Origin: Gnetum montanum
Taxonomy: Eukaryota > Streptophyta > Gnetopsida > Gnetales > Gnetaceae
Direction of reading: 5' to 3'
Length of the DNA stretch: 64,000 nt
Assembly (NCBI GenBank): GCA_015680685.1
Contig: MNCI01008086.1
Coordinates: 461,856 to 525,855, forward strand
The notes below the pieces were generated by a model, which saw only the letters and a list, made by a program, of their open reading frames with translations, did not search any database and was not told the origin of the DNA. This document shows, in pieces, positions 34,415 to 46,480 of this stretch. Each line of letters begins with the position of its first letter. Positions within the stretch are counted from its first letter, which is position 1. The translations under genes were made by a program, and so were the position numbers.

Positions 34415-36593
34415 ATGAATGGAGGAGCGGCGGCAGAAAGATCCGGTGCATCATCTGCACAGGATCAGGACGACATCAAGACGGCATCGGAGATGGACGA
34501 TAACAGCAGCAGCGATGTCAACGCCAAATCGGAGGGCAATTCCAATTCCAATAATTCCAGAGGAAAGGTTTGCCCCCGCGGCCATTGGAGGCCCGCTGAG
34601 GACGAAAAACTCCGAGAGCTGGTGGAGCAGTATGGCCCCCAGAACTGGAACTCCATTGCCGAGAAACTCGAGGGACGATCAGGTAGTATTCTTTAATTTC
34701 GAGATTTTTAAATTTCTTTTTCCGCTTCATTGTAATTCAGAAGAGGATGTATAAATATATACATATATCCATTTTTCAGTTCTTTGCTGGTTATTCGAAG
34801 GATTAAAGGTACTTTGTCTTTAATCCTTCGAATAACCAGTTAAATGACTTAATCCAAACCTGGATGCATGAATCATGAAATTTTCGGTAAAATTGATTAC
34901 CTTTCGCTGCACCCGTTAAAGGAAAAGGCAGCTCAACTCTGTAACTAAACATGGAAATAGCAAATTCGGATTTCTGAATTGGAGTCAGTCTATCGAAAGA
35001 CCGGAAGCTGCCCCAAAAAAAGAAGAAATAATATATATCTTTTAATTTTCTAGTCTGTGAACAAATTCGACAGTCCTGTATCACTCAAACAAGTAAACAT
35101 GTACATGTTTCAAGGCCTGATAGGTCGCAAGTCCACAATCCATAATTTTGCTTGCTTTTATTGAACGCTGCAAGTAACGTAAACGTGAAATCGGAGGACT
35201 GATCACGGAGAATACGGCGGTGGTGTTGTGCAGGGAAGAGTTGCAGGTTGAGGTGGTTCAATCAATTGGATCCACGAATAAACAGGCGGCCGTTTACAGA
35301 GGAGGAGGAAGAACGGCTGCTAGCGGCGCACAGAATCCACGGCAACAAATGGGCGATGATCGCCAGGCTTTTTCCCGGCAGAACCGACAACGCTGTTAAG
35401 AACCACTGGCACGTCATAATGGCTCGCAAGTTCAGAGAGCGTTCCAGAATCTATGGCAAAAGAAGGCCTTCCTGCTCGTCTGCAACTGCCTCCGCTCCCT
35501 CGTCCTCCTCCTTTAACAACAACCACAATTTCCTCCGCAAGTCCAAGCTCCACCCAACTCATTCCACATCTCATCTCCATGAATTCTACGATCACCACCT
35601 TCGTACCCACAACCCTGCCTTTACCACATTCATGGATATTTATTACAGAAGATTTGAAGACCATGCCCACAACTCCACTCCAAATTCTGCTCACAACTCC
35701 ATCATCACGTCGCACCGGCCAAGAACACTACAGCACAATGAATCCCCAGCGACACTAGCCCACCATCACCCAGGTAAAGGAAACCTAATCAGTTAAAATT
35801 ACTGTGTTTTTGGTTATGGGGTTAATTTATTTGTGATTTATTGATTTTCGGATTTTGGTGTGTGGAATGAACAGCCATGGCTGTGGAAGCTAATGGCCCG
35901 GGGGCCAGAGCGGTGGCAATGAGCTCCTCCATCAGTGATTTTGCCATAAACAGCTACATACAGTCAAGGAAAAACTTCCAAGAATTTTTAACCCAAACGC
36001 CTATACCAACCATCAAAACCACTACTGCATCATACTCCTCCACCACTGCAGAGCCCATCAAAATCCAAACAAGAATACCATACAACCCACCAGGAAGCAA
36101 CACCAACAGCAGTTGTACAGATGCAGCAAAAATGGCAGCATGGGCAGCCATGAATATGAACATAAACCCACAGACACCACCAGCGTCATGCCCCCCTGTG
36201 TGGTTTTCGAGCCGTCGTCCAATAAGCCCTTCAAAAGAGCTGAAGCTTCTACCATGTCAGCCTAGGAACCAAGATGAATACAGACCCAACTTGAAATTAC
36301 CCACCACCACACAGCATGACAGTGACAATAAGCCCATGAGCCCTGAATTGGAAGGTCTGACAGACCAGAGTCAGAGATCAAGGGTCTCCTCATCCGCAGA
36401 GGAGGAGCGGTTACGATATGGCACTGGCACATGTCCAAAATTGGAACTGCAGCTGCAACAGCAACAGCAGAGACATAATATTAACAGTATGGACACGAAC
36501 ATGAACATGAACATGGATATGGACGCAGATACAGATGATGCAGGTAAGGCCAACGTCCCTTTTATAGATTTCTTGGGTGTTGGAGCAGCATGA
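34415..36593 (+). CDS. R2R3-MYB transcription factor, subgroup 21 (MYB52/54/105/117-like)
   Basis: A nuclear DNA-binding transcription factor. Exons are 34415-34682, 35234-35773 and 35875-36593 (GT-AG introns of 551 and 101 bp, both phase 1), giving 508 codons. The ATG at 34415 is chosen because the frame upstream begins only with GTG. R2 has Trp58, Trp78 and Trp97; R3 has Phe110, Trp129 and Trp148, the exact R2R3 spacing. The stretch from [12 protein letters not shown] through [20 protein letters not shown] to [16 protein letters not shown] is the signature of subgroup 21. The N-terminus (1-50) is acidic and Ser/Asn-rich. The long C-terminus is Ser/Thr/His/Asn-rich with a poly-Gln tract (LQLQQQQQ), an Asn-Met repeat and a final [10 protein letters not shown]. 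Arabidopsis members act in organ boundaries (LOF1/LOF2) and secondary walls (MYB52/54); which role applies here is unknown. It is intact and shows no transposon in its introns. Confidence 0.93.
34683..35233 (+). other. MYB intron 1 (551 bp)
   Basis: The donor AG/GTAGT and the acceptor TTGTGCAG/GG split the Gly codon of GRSGKSC at the end of R2, the usual first intron site of plant R2R3-MYB genes. The intron holds a perfect hairpin (34787-34839), listed separately. Confidence 0.93.
34787..34839. repeat. Perfect 22-bp inverted repeat, 9-nt loop, in MYB intron 1
   Basis: The left arm 34787-34808 begins CTGGTTATTCGAAGG, and the right arm 34818-34839 ends CCTTCGAATAACCAG. All 22 positions pair. 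The loop is GTACTTTGT. Pairing does not continue outside the arms. The spliced-out transcript would fold into a strong stem loop. Confidence 0.97.
35774..35874 (+). other. MYB intron 2 (101 bp)
   Basis: The donor CCAG/GTAAAGG and acceptor GAACAG/CC keep the frame (Ala codon split after its first base). Without splicing, the frame would end 23 bases into the intron. It lies in the variable C-terminal region. Confidence 0.85.
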
Positions 36594-36900
36594 GGATAGT
36601 ATTTTTAGCACAGGCAGTTTCATGTCCATCGTCTCAGTTTCAAGCTGGAATCAGGTTCATTCCCCTTTTGCTGTAAATGCCGCTCCATTTCCCTCTCACT
36701 AGCTTTTATTTCTAACACAGCTGGTCATGGTCAGTTATAACATGATCTAAATTAAGAAGAAGAGAACTCTATGTCCGAAGGACTCAGTTCTGATTCGCTT
36801 AATCTCCCAGCAAGCTTTTCACCAGCTCCATGGCAGCGCAAATTCTCCTGCTGCGTTCATTTATATATATATTATCTTCCAATGTTGCTGATTGTCCCAG
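36594..36900 (+). other. Likely MYB 3' untranslated region
   Basis: Sequence of intermediate GC content follows the stop codon and grades into AT-rich DNA by about 36950. I find no canonical AATAAA here, so the transcript end is not placed. Confidence 0.4.
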
Positions 36901-38240
36901 CTTTTGTTTAATTTACTCAAGTCTTGGCTATTTTAACATTTAGTGTATTGGTTTGATTTTTTATTAGTTTGCCTTTTTTATTTAATGGACAAGGCAGTGA
37001 CAGCCCATGGTATCTAGTTTTATTTTCTAGACTGGTACATTATTATTTCAAGTTAAATTAGCACTTTGATTATTATCATGGTTTGTCACAGCATATTTTT
37101 GATGGATTGCACCTGTCTGTCAGATGTAGTAACTCTTATTTTTGTCTTTCACTTAATGGACGCTCATTCACTGCTTTGGGAAAAAAGATATCCTGGTTTT
37201 GTTTCTTTTTACGCATCGAAATCAATTTTGTTTGCTTATGCATGAAAGGTTGATTTATGTCTTCTTATGTCCTAGTGATTAGGATGATCAAAGGCATTAG
37301 ATCTTCTTTAAACAATGAAGCTACAATTTATCTTAAATGTTTCTAGAGATTGTCAAGAAACAATGTTAGTGTATATTTCAATTTTATTATTCTTTTTCAA
37401 ATGTTCTAAGCATAAAAAAGATGTTTTCCCTTTTGCTTTTTTTTTTTTGGCTTTTGTTAAAATGGCATTATTTAATAAGTTATTCTACCCATTCTACGTA
37501 TGTTTAGATAAGGTTAGGAGGATGATTATTCCCTGTATTATTTAAGCTTTAAACATTTAGGTAAAACATTAAAGTAATTAAAATTAAAATTTTTAATGAA
37601 AATGCTCTTAATTTTATTGAAAATATATACTTTTAAAAGTTATAAGCCTTATGGCTCATGAATTTTATAAAATATTAGAAACCATAAGTCTTATAACCTA
37701 TCCATTAGTTAATGTGTGGGACTTGTATCTTACATAGTATATTTGACCTCATTCCAATAAGTTAGTGAGATATATGAGCATTATGTCAAAACTAAAACTA
37801 AATCTTATAATACCTAAATTTCATATTTTTGCAAAAATTACAACTCTATATCTTTCAAATCTCTATACATTAATACTTATAAAGGTTTGAATATGCAAAC
37901 TATTAACTTCACAATTATTAATTTTATTTATTTTTAGAGATTTCTAAATGTAACAATACTAGACACCATAGAATATATGAATAGATAAGTCATGAGGGCC
38001 CATAAGGTGTAGTGTTTATAAGACTTATAGTTTAGTTCAAGATCGAAATTTTGATTATTTTCCTCTTTTTTAACATTTTAGAAGAAATATATATTTAAGC
38101 TATGGTATTAAACAATTAACATCAAATCATTTGTCTTCATCAATAGGCTAGTGTATGTTGTTAAGATAAAAACATCATGATGATGTTGTTAATTTTAAAA
38201 TTCCAAGGAGTAGTAAAATAATAGAATTAAAAGTTTATTT
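36900..38240. other. AT-rich spacer
   Basis: I recognise no gene or repeat family here; a short open frame at 37315-37545 has no recognisable motif. Confidence 0.5.
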
Positions 38241-38243
38241 TTA

Positions 38244-38411
38244 TAAAAGGATCATTACCAAGAGGTTTAATGCTCATCCTAAGGCAAGGTCCTCAAGAGG
38301 GTCGATAAATGAGTCAAAGCCTAACCTCTTTTGAGTGGATACATCCAGACTCAAACCCAAGTCTTATGACTTGAGAAATAAGCACCTTACCATCCTTCTA
38401 AGTGGTAGTTC
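38244..38411 (-). mobile_element. SINE family C copy
   Basis: On the minus strand it runs from TAGAAGGATGGTAAGGTGC, through a B-box-like GGGTTTGAGTC, to GGTAATGATCCTTTT. It has the layout of the copies at 41705, 42201, 51561 and 53065 (start ACTTGGAGTGATGGTAAGGT, end GATGATCCTTTT). Confidence 0.7.
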
Positions 38412-38465
38412 CTTAAAGTTTATTCTTATATTAATTAAATTTTAATTGATTTTTTAAAAAGGGAA

Positions 38466-38466
38466 N
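38466..38466. other. Ambiguous base (N)
   Basis: One undetermined base in AT-rich sequence, GGGAANGTATT. Confidence 0.99.
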
Positions 38467-38875
38467 GTATTTGATTGTAAATAATGTTTGGAGAATCATT
38501 TATTAAATATCAGTCTTTTTATATAATGCAAGTTTCTTCTTTAAAAATGTTAGTTATTTGAGTACTAACTTATTAGATATATATATAATAAGTTAATACG
38601 TAACTTAAGATTAGAATGACAACATATCCACTTCTAAAAATAGACTTTGTCAAACTAATAAATTTCTTTGCATCCTATACTTTTTTAACAAATTTTATTT
38701 GTTGCCTTTTCCTCCTATTATGCAACCTACCATGTAAATTTTTTGTATTTTTACATTGATATTGATCTTCTCACATTTCAAGGGTAGATTCAACTAACCT
38801 TGCATCTTTCTCTAGCATCATATAAGCCAATGGTGTTATGCTTAGTTGAATTATGTTGGATTTTATCATAATAAT

Positions 38876-38990
38876 GAAGTATTAACTTATTGGTAAGAGT
38901 CTTAGCATAGAAAATCCAAGTCGTAAGTTTAATTCCACTAAGTAACATTATGTTGTAGAAGTTTTCAAAGTGGTATCATTTGATAAATTC
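38876..38990 (+). repeat. SINE family A fragment
   Basis: TTAACTTATTGGTAAGAGTCTTAG resembles the A box segment of family A, and GTAAGTTTAATTCCACTAAG its B box segment. The 3' part is poorly preserved. Confidence 0.5.
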
Positions 38991-39119
38991 AAAAGGGTCT
39001 CAATTGATGAAAATAAAGAGATTCACTTTCACATTTAGTTTCAAAATATCTAAAGTTTCCACATTCTTTACTTTCTTTAGGCTTGTTCCATTTGTATATA
39101 TTCTTCCATTGTAATATGT

Positions 39120-39430
39120 ACATTTTAGCATCATTATAATATTATCATTTATCCCAGCAATATGAGGTCACATACAAGTGTTCCCTTTCACCACTAAGCT
39201 CCATCAAGAGATAAAGCTTGATTTATTTATAATTTTTTCATATTTTCTCTTACCATTTCTTCCATTATCTTTGTTTGGTTTTCCTTTCAATGGGTTTGGT
39301 AGAATTATGATGTGATAACCTTTCTTAACATATTCAGTATCTAAGCATTTTTTAACATGACTAAGCCATCTAAGACATCATTTTGCATCTTATCCATGAT
39401 AAAAGACACTCTAAGTTTTCCTCTAATATT
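39120..39430 (-). pseudogene. RTE-type LINE 3' end fragment
   Basis: On the minus strand the fragment reads DKMQNDVLDGLVM (usual DK.R...LRWFGHV), then a basic KENQTKIMEEMVRENMKKL stretch and SLDGA.W, followed by a remnant of the VADPT..LG end. The order matches the plus-strand RTE copy at 50980-51200. It is short and broken. Confidence 0.5.
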
Positions 39431-41500
39431 TGTATTATGACATTCATCTCATCTTGTAATAAGAATTTGCATTTTATCATTATAATATATACAATTTCTA
39501 ATCATAAATTTTACTTAAGGTATCATTTATCATGTATAGACATTTACTCTACATAATTTTGTATCATATTTTAATTAAAACTATAATTTATACAATGTCA
39601 ATAATGTTCTATTGAGTGACTGATTAATAAATCTTGTTTTATTAGTCTTGGATGGTTAAAGATACAAAAAATAGAAGTAAGACATTGGTAATATGAAACT
39701 CTACAAGTACGAACATTGTTGATAATATAATACAAAGATTACAATATTATAGCATTAAGCTTAAATCATAGATGTGAAGGACTAGAAGAAATATGGGGGT
39801 TATCTTTGAATATTTCATTTATGATTTGCATAAATAGTGTGCTATATTGACATAATGCATTACTATTAAATAATTTTCTCTTTACATTTTTAGAAATGAA
39901 AAATTGAGTAAATATTAGAGCATTAGGGAGTTCTTGTTACTTTAAATATTGAAAAAAAAATTAGTAGCAAAAAGTTTCATTCTTTAATTTTTAATAATAT
40001 ATTTAAAGATAAAAAAATTTCAAAAAAAACCCCATGTTTAGCCCAAAATAAGGGTATTGCATTGTAGAATACATTATAAATATTGTTCAATATCATGAAT
40101 CATACCTCAAAAAAATATTACTAATAAGAAAAGAAAATTTAAAGTACATCACAAACTTGACATTGAGTAGGCATCATAAAAAAAATATGGAAAGAAAAAA
40201 ATTTCTAATTTTAGGACTATCTACTTAGGTGTACAACCTTACAATTGATATTTTGAAAAAATAAGGGAAAATTTTAATTATTACTAGGGAGGAAGATCCT
40301 AGTCCTAACAAAATTTACATCACTTTTCAACATCCATGCTTGAACTTAAAATAGTGAAAGGATTTGAGATAGAAAGTGGGGGCTCAATACCAATATTTAT
40401 TTCAAAGTAAGAAAGTGGTACTACTTGTGGAAGATTTTCACTTCATTACATGTTATTCATCTTACATTGAGAATGTTTACTATTAACTATAATCTTCTTG
40501 TCGACACTAACTTTAATTTTAAGTTAATAATATTGTTATCAGATAAGGAACCATTTACCTTAGGAGCTATTTGCCTAATTTGCTTAATACTTTCTCTAGT
40601 ACTAGTAAAATTATATATAGGAGCCTTTGTCTCTTCTAGATTCTTTATTGTCATTTGAAAATTCTTATCACTAACATTAACTTGATTTTTTCGGTCTTTG
40701 GTTTTATATCATGAATTATCATCATCTTAGTGCATTTATCCCATTTATGATGGGCTAATTAATAAGGTAGGTGAAGGATTTGACAATGGATTATTATGAC
40801 GAATGGTCTACCTAATGTCATAGTACCTAAATATATATTTTTACCATGCCCCTATGTGGCATGTGATTTCATGTCATGAATAAAGCTTTTAATATTGAAA
40901 ATAAGATTATATTAGAACTTTCATTCCAAATTAGCATAAAGCATAGAAGGAGAAGTAGATTTTAAAATAACATACAAACTCAAAATCATTCTAAAGTCTA
41001 TATTAATGTTATAAAGATACCATGATGATGATGATACTAACTTAAAACTTACTAAGAAAATGATAAGATAAAAAATACATGTAAAATAGATCTAACTTTA
41101 TAAGAGAGTAAAGTGAATTTTTAATATTAAAAGCTTTAACTTTTTATTAAGAGAAAGCCATTAGTTTTAAAAAGATTGAATAAAAATCTAAGACTCTTTT
41201 TTTAGAGGGGATGGAATTTCTTGAAATCTTAAACTTATTGACTAGAGGTAGTTTTGCTAGTCATAGGTGGTTTAAGTTGTTAGCTAATTGTATTATTAGG
41301 TAAGAGCTTGCTAGTTCAAGTAACCTGCAAGGCATCATTATACTTCTCTATAGTTTTTCTATATCATATTGGCTATATGTCTTGGGGTATACTTATAGTC
41401 AAATTATTTTGGGTTATAATTCTTACTCTCAAAGAAACCATATGTACCTCTAAGACATATAGCCAACTGAATATTTTGGTAGAATTTGTGATGTCTTAAG
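39430..41500. other. AT-rich decayed sequence
   Basis: No gene is supported. A block at about 40770-40920 (TTTGACAATGGATTATTATG, then CTAATGTCATAG.ACCTAAA) has a diverged second copy at about 43388-43530, so this is part of an unnamed dispersed repeat. Confidence 0.45.
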
Positions 41501-41504
41501 TGTG

Positions 41505-41690
41505 ATTTGAATTAAAAACTTCTTGTTAGTAAGGAATTGGTCACTTTATTAGAGCATGTAACTTGTGATTTTCAAGTCATAGGTTCAATTCCAATGGATC
41601 TGTTAAGTTACATAATGGTCTATCCTACTTAAGTTCTATGAAGGTATCATGTTAGTTATATGTCTTAGGGTACATATTATTAGTGAATAA
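41505..41690 (+). repeat. SINE family A copy, diverged
   Basis: It contains AAGTCATAGGTTCAATTCCAATGG, which includes a good B box (GGTTCAATTCC), then GTTAAGTTACATAATGG and GTTATATGTCTTAGGGTACAT, the family's 3' wording. The A box is poorly preserved. Confidence 0.55.
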
Positions 41691-41704
41691 TGCCTCGCTA
41701 AAGG

Positions 41705-41873
41705 GAGCACCACTTAGAATGATGATAAGATGTTTGTTCCTTAAGTCATAAGACCTAGGTTTGAGCATGGGCGTAGTTACTTGAAAGAGATTAGGATTGT
41801 GCTCATCTACTAATCCTCCCTAGACCTCACCTTGGTGAGATGAGCATTAAACCTCTGGGTGATGATCCTTTTG
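41705..41873 (+). mobile_element. SINE family C copy
   Basis: It reads CACTTAGAATGATGATAAGATG, CATAAGACCTAGGTTTGAGC, ACTTGAAAGAGATTAGG, GAGATGAGCATTAAACCTC and ends GGTGATGATCCTTTT. It follows a family A copy directly. Confidence 0.72.
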
Positions 41874-42200
41874 ATTCTACTACCTCACGAACTTTTCCAT
41901 TTATCAATGTTGCTCATTGAAATTGAGCTTGTGATGTGTTTCTTTTTATATTAAAAGTTTTACTACTAGACTTACATATCATTCTATCAACTTTTCATGT
42001 TTGGTATGTGGTATGGAGGTACATATAGTAATAGTTTTGAACAACATCCTAATTTAATAATTTTAATACCTAAAATCATAAATAACATATGATTCCACCA
42101 AAGTTTCATGTTGAATTTATGCCATGAAAGGGGGTCTCAAAACCTTAAGTTTCTTAACAATATTTATTTAGAAGATATATAGTCAATACTGAACTTTATA

Positions 42201-42368
42201 TGGATCACTTGGAGTGATGGTAAGGTACTTGCTTTTTAAGTTGTAAGATTTGGATTCAAACTTGAGTGCTGCCACTTGAAAGAGATAAGGCTATTACTCA
42301 TCTATCAACCCTCCCAAGACCTCCCCTTGGTAGGATGAGTATTGAGCTACTAACTGATGGTCTTTTTG
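42201..42368 (+). mobile_element. SINE family C copy
   Basis: It starts GGATCACTTGGAGTGATGG, with an A-box-like TGGAGTGATGG. GGATTCAAACTT serves as the B-box-like site, and ACTTGAAAGAGATAAGG and GGATGAGTATTGAGC follow. The end is TGATGGTCTTTTTGG. Confidence 0.75.
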
Positions 42369-42369
42369 G

Positions 42370-42468
42370 AACTCTATATTTTAACATTGTCCACTAGAAT
42401 TGAACCTATAACCTAGAACTTCTAAATCAAGACTCTTATTACTAGGCTAACACTTCATTATTAGATAT
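42370..42468 (-). repeat. SINE family A fragment
   Basis: On the minus strand it reads GAAGTGTTAGCCTAGTAATAAG (A box TAGCCTAGTAA) and GGTTATAGGTTCAATTCTAG (B box GGTTCAATTCT). The 3' end is cut where the family C copy begins. Confidence 0.68.
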
Positions 42469-43229
42469 ATGACATGGAGGTACATGTAGTCATAGTTTTG
42501 ATATAAAACTCCTAAATTTAATAATTTTAATATCTAAAATATCATTTTAATACTTATACTTGAATAACATAGGCTAAGTACAAGTTTGAATTAGAGGATG
42601 GGGAGGAGGAGATAGTGTTTTATATAGTAGTCTTAGTATCTTCTTGTCAATCATCTTAAAGGCAAAATCTACTTTAGAGTTTAGTCAAACTTTTATTGAC
42701 TTTTCAATGGCATGTGCTCTTGACCACCTTATATATAAATTATATATAATCTAGTTTAATGCTGTTGTTGCCCTTACCATGAAGCCTTTCTTCTTTTCCT
42801 TTTCTATTTTTTTTATCTTAATTTTTGTATCCTTCTTGTCTACTTGTTTTCCTCTTCTTTGCAGTTTGGTTTTGTGATCTTTTTTATACTATCTAGGTTC
42901 ATGTTATGTTATTCCTTTATCTAGCAATTGTGGGATATAGTAGTTTCTTATAGATAGTTTGGTTTTTTCTTAGCTACTTTTATCTATAGTTGTTTGTGTC
43001 TTTGTTATATAATTATTTGTATATTATGGTGGTATATGCAATTCAATTTAAATTCTTTAGTCAGTAGTGTTGTTTGTTCCATATTTGAGAACTTAATGTG
43101 GGGAATAGTTATTACAAAGGAAATAATTGATATAGAAGGTAGAATTTAAGATAAAGAATGTTATAGGTTTAAGTATGTGAAGTTAGGTTTGTAGGAGTTA
43201 AGTTTTTAGTATAGGGGTTGGGGGGATGT

Positions 43230-43357
43230 GGGGAGAGTGCTATGCTAAGCTCCAGGTTGTAGGTTCAATTCTGGTAGGAAATGCAAAGTTATAAAGTTCT
43301 AATTAGATATATATCTTGGGTATATTACAATTATTTTGAGGTTTCAAAATCCCCAAC
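43230..43357 (+). repeat. SINE family A copy
   Basis: It reads GCTCCAGGTTGTAGGTTCAA then TTCTGGTAGGAAATGC, AAGTTATAAAGTTCTAATTA, then GATATATATCTTGGGTATATT, and ends GAGGTTTCAAAATCCCC. The B box is GGTTCAATTCT; the A box is degraded. Confidence 0.68.
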
Positions 43358-43387
43358 ATAGGCTTACTTATTTAGCTAGATTTAGGG

Positions 43388-45330
43388 TTTGACAATGATT
43401 TTCTATGGTCAATTTTCTAACTAATGTCATAGCTCTTAAACAAATATCATTATCATATCCTTAGATAGCATGTATTTTAGCATACTTTCTCAAGAATAAA
43501 CCTATGACTTTCAAAAGCATATACCACACATTTTAACCAAAAATATAAATAGAAAATGTGTTCATTGTTATCACAAGTAGTCTATGAAATACCAAATTTG
43601 AAATTATGTAGTAGAATTTTAGCTTAGGTACATAGATGTTCATTTTTCTAAAAGTTGCTGAAATTTATTTAAGAACTAATACATGGTAAGAATTAATGAA
43701 CCTTTTAATTAAGATGTAAAGTTGTAATATAAAATTTCCTATCTTCACTATAAATTCTAATTAATTATTTATATCAAAGTATGCAGTTCTTAAAGTTGTG
43801 AACTAATAAATGTTGATTGAGAAGAATACATAATGATTTTCTTAAACCCATTTAAAGTTCTTCAACCAAATTTTCATTTACATGTCAAACATTATATCCC
43901 TTGAGTTATAAAATCTTTAATATTATATAGATATTTTTTATATTATACCTAAAAGAATGGATTTCCTACCATATTTAAGCTTTTTATTACCTAATTTAGA
44001 ATTTAAACCTAGCATATGCAACCCAAAGTATCTCAAAAGATAAAGATTTAGTATATTGCTTTCTTCAAAAGATGTAAAAACAGCCATGTAAATAATCTCA
44101 TTATTATAATGGTTTTTTTAAAAAATTAAAAGTAAATGTATGAAATTAAAGCTAAGGTTTTCTTACATCCAAAGATCCAAAGGATTTGTTGGACAATCAT
44201 TTGTATCATGAAAATTTAATATTGACTCAAGTAGCTAACTAATATTGGATTTAACAAGAAAAGATCATATAAATCTTTTGCTGCAATATTATATTTTTGT
44301 CTTAACTATTTAGTTTGAGGGTAACTAAGTAAAACATATTGTTCATCCTCAAGATATTTTGAACCACACAACCTATATGTGCATTCTTCTCTAAGAATTT
44401 GCATCCATCTTCCACTTTCTATTCTAAGATTATGTGAACTTAAATGAAGATTGTTAATGATAATGTGATAACTCATTGGGAGTACAACTAATAGATATTA
44501 CACTTATGAATTTAATTAATTACCCCTTATGCATTCTAAACAAAATTTTTTCTTACTTTCTACATTTGATCATAACTATTTTAGAACCTGAACCAACTTA
44601 CAAATATGCTTTGGATTACTTTAAATCTACTTCAATGATATATCCCAAGTCTTCAACCATTATATCCCTTGAAAATTTCATCCTCATTCCTTTTTGTTTT
44701 TAAAAAATTTCTTTAGAAAATTTAATTTGATTTGTTTTTGCCAACTTTTTGATATAACCAATGAAGTGACAAACAACTTTTGCTTCTAGAAGAAGGAAAT
44801 TAAGCTCTAATAGAAGTATGTAATAGGTTGTTTGAACTTTTGCCTTTAATTCATCTAGTAAAAAAAATTTCTATACTCTTTCAATGATCTTCCAATTTTT
44901 AGCACTAAGTCTTCATCCTTAAATTCTACATTCATATAACATAATAGGATAAATGACTATATGAAAGATTTGTTTTTTGAGCTTCTAAACCCAAACTTGA
45001 AATGCCTTACATTTATTTTTAATTGTACAAACAACTTTTATTTCTGCTACTATTATATCCTTAATGCATTTATCTTATCTATAATTATTTACATATTAAA
45101 GACCCATGTATCTAAAAGAGTACATGATTTGTATATTCTAAACATCAAATTAAAAATTATACTATGTGTTTTTTGTGTTCCATATTATCATTTTAGTTTT
45201 CTTTACTTTAACTTGCAAACCACAAAATAATGAAAAACTATTCTAAGATTATCCCTATATACTTTCTTATATCCACTAATAGCCTCTTAAATCTATTAGA
45301 CCAAACCAATTTTAAAATTTCATATTTTTC
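43388..45330. other. AT-rich decayed sequence
   Basis: Apart from the repeat shared with 40770-40920, I see no recognisable coding frame. The open frames at 44476-44703 and 44961-45230 have no known motif. Confidence 0.45.
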
Positions 45331-45342
45331 CTAATTTAGTAT

Positions 45343-45418
45343 TACCCATTGGAATTAAACTTGTGTGAGATAGAATATCCATGCTAAGAGTCTTACCACT
45401 AAACAAATACCTTATTGT
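45343..45418 (-). repeat. SINE family A fragment
   Basis: The minus strand reads TTTGTTTAGTGGTAAGACTC at the A box and AAGTTTAATTCCAATGGG at the B box. The 3' half is absent. Confidence 0.6.
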
Positions 45419-45999
45419 TTTAAAAAAGAAATCTTTGATTATATTTGAATGTAACTAATTTTTATTCAAGTATATAATATAATTGAGAAACTTGTAAATA
45501 TTAAGATGTCCTCCAAGCATCTCTTTCATTATGTATAATATCCAAAATCTTAGAGCAAGGGAAAGAGGAGATGGTGTTAGACCCCAAAAATTAAATTATA
45601 TTAAGAATAATAAATGAAGTACATTAAAATATCTCATCAATAATAAAAAAGCTTTGAAAACAACAAAGAAAAGAAAAGAACCAATGATTTTAGGAATGTC
45701 CTTTTGGGTTTTCATCCTTACAATCAATCCTTAAAATCCAACCATGCAAGGTAGGAAAACGACAAGATTTTGACCATGTTTAGAAACATCCTTGTAGGTT
45801 TTCACTACTTACTAAAGTGTTCCTTGTGAATAACCGAAAAGAGCGATGCAAAGACATAGAAGAAACAGTAAAAACTAATACTGAGTCTTAAACATTAGCC
45901 AAGCAAATTTTCTAGCAATATTACAAGTCCAAGATTCCATTAGCTAAAGAATATTATTAACCTCCAATAAACTGTTGCTAGGCTAAGACTTGACTTGAA

Positions 46000-46480
46000 A
46001 AATAATAGGTTAAGTAATGTTGATGTTTTGGAGTATAGTGAACTCATCATGGGTAACTACATGATCATGAAAAATATCACATCTATTTCTCCAAATAGCA
46101 TACATGGAAAAAATACAATCATAAAAAGAATGAAGAAACTCATTAACAGAATTGCATATCACACATTTAGGTTTTAGCACACCCAAATACATGAGATATT
46201 GTTCTATAGGAATACCTTGCTAAAGAAGATACCATATGAAATGATTAATTTTTAAAAACAAGGAAGCTTTCAAAGTCTTCTAAATCTCGTATGCCATTGT
46301 ATTTTTGAATCATCAAGTGACCAAAAATTCATGCATCGAATATCAATAAAAACTCCTAAGTTTAGAAAAGAGTATGCTTTCCAATTGATATAACAAAAGA
46401 AAGAGGAATCATCCACCTAGTTAAGACCAATGAAAATAGATTTAAAGGTAGCTAAAAAAGTAATTGAACCTTCAAGTTGC
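46000..46480 (-). pseudogene. L1-type LINE fragment (zf-RVT domain)
   Basis: On the minus strand the translation reads KASLFLKINHFIWYLL, then IPIEQYLMYLGVLKPKCVICN and NEFLHSFYDC, then a WRNRCDIFHDH stretch. This is the zinc-binding region near the C-terminus of plant L1-type LINE reverse transcriptases (usual order: W.....P.K...F.W.L....L.T...L......CP.C....E...HLF..C). The clear open piece is 46010-46192. Confidence 0.72.

Noticed and set aside
34128-34460. Minus-strand frame of 110 codons at the MYB 5' end
   Set aside because: It overlaps the MYB leader and exon 1 and its Lys/Glu-rich text is the complement of a CT-rich leader.
35320-35715. Minus-strand frame of 131 codons opposite the MYB
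   Set aside because: It lies opposite MYB exon 2, which is clearly coding on the plus strand by its MYB residues.
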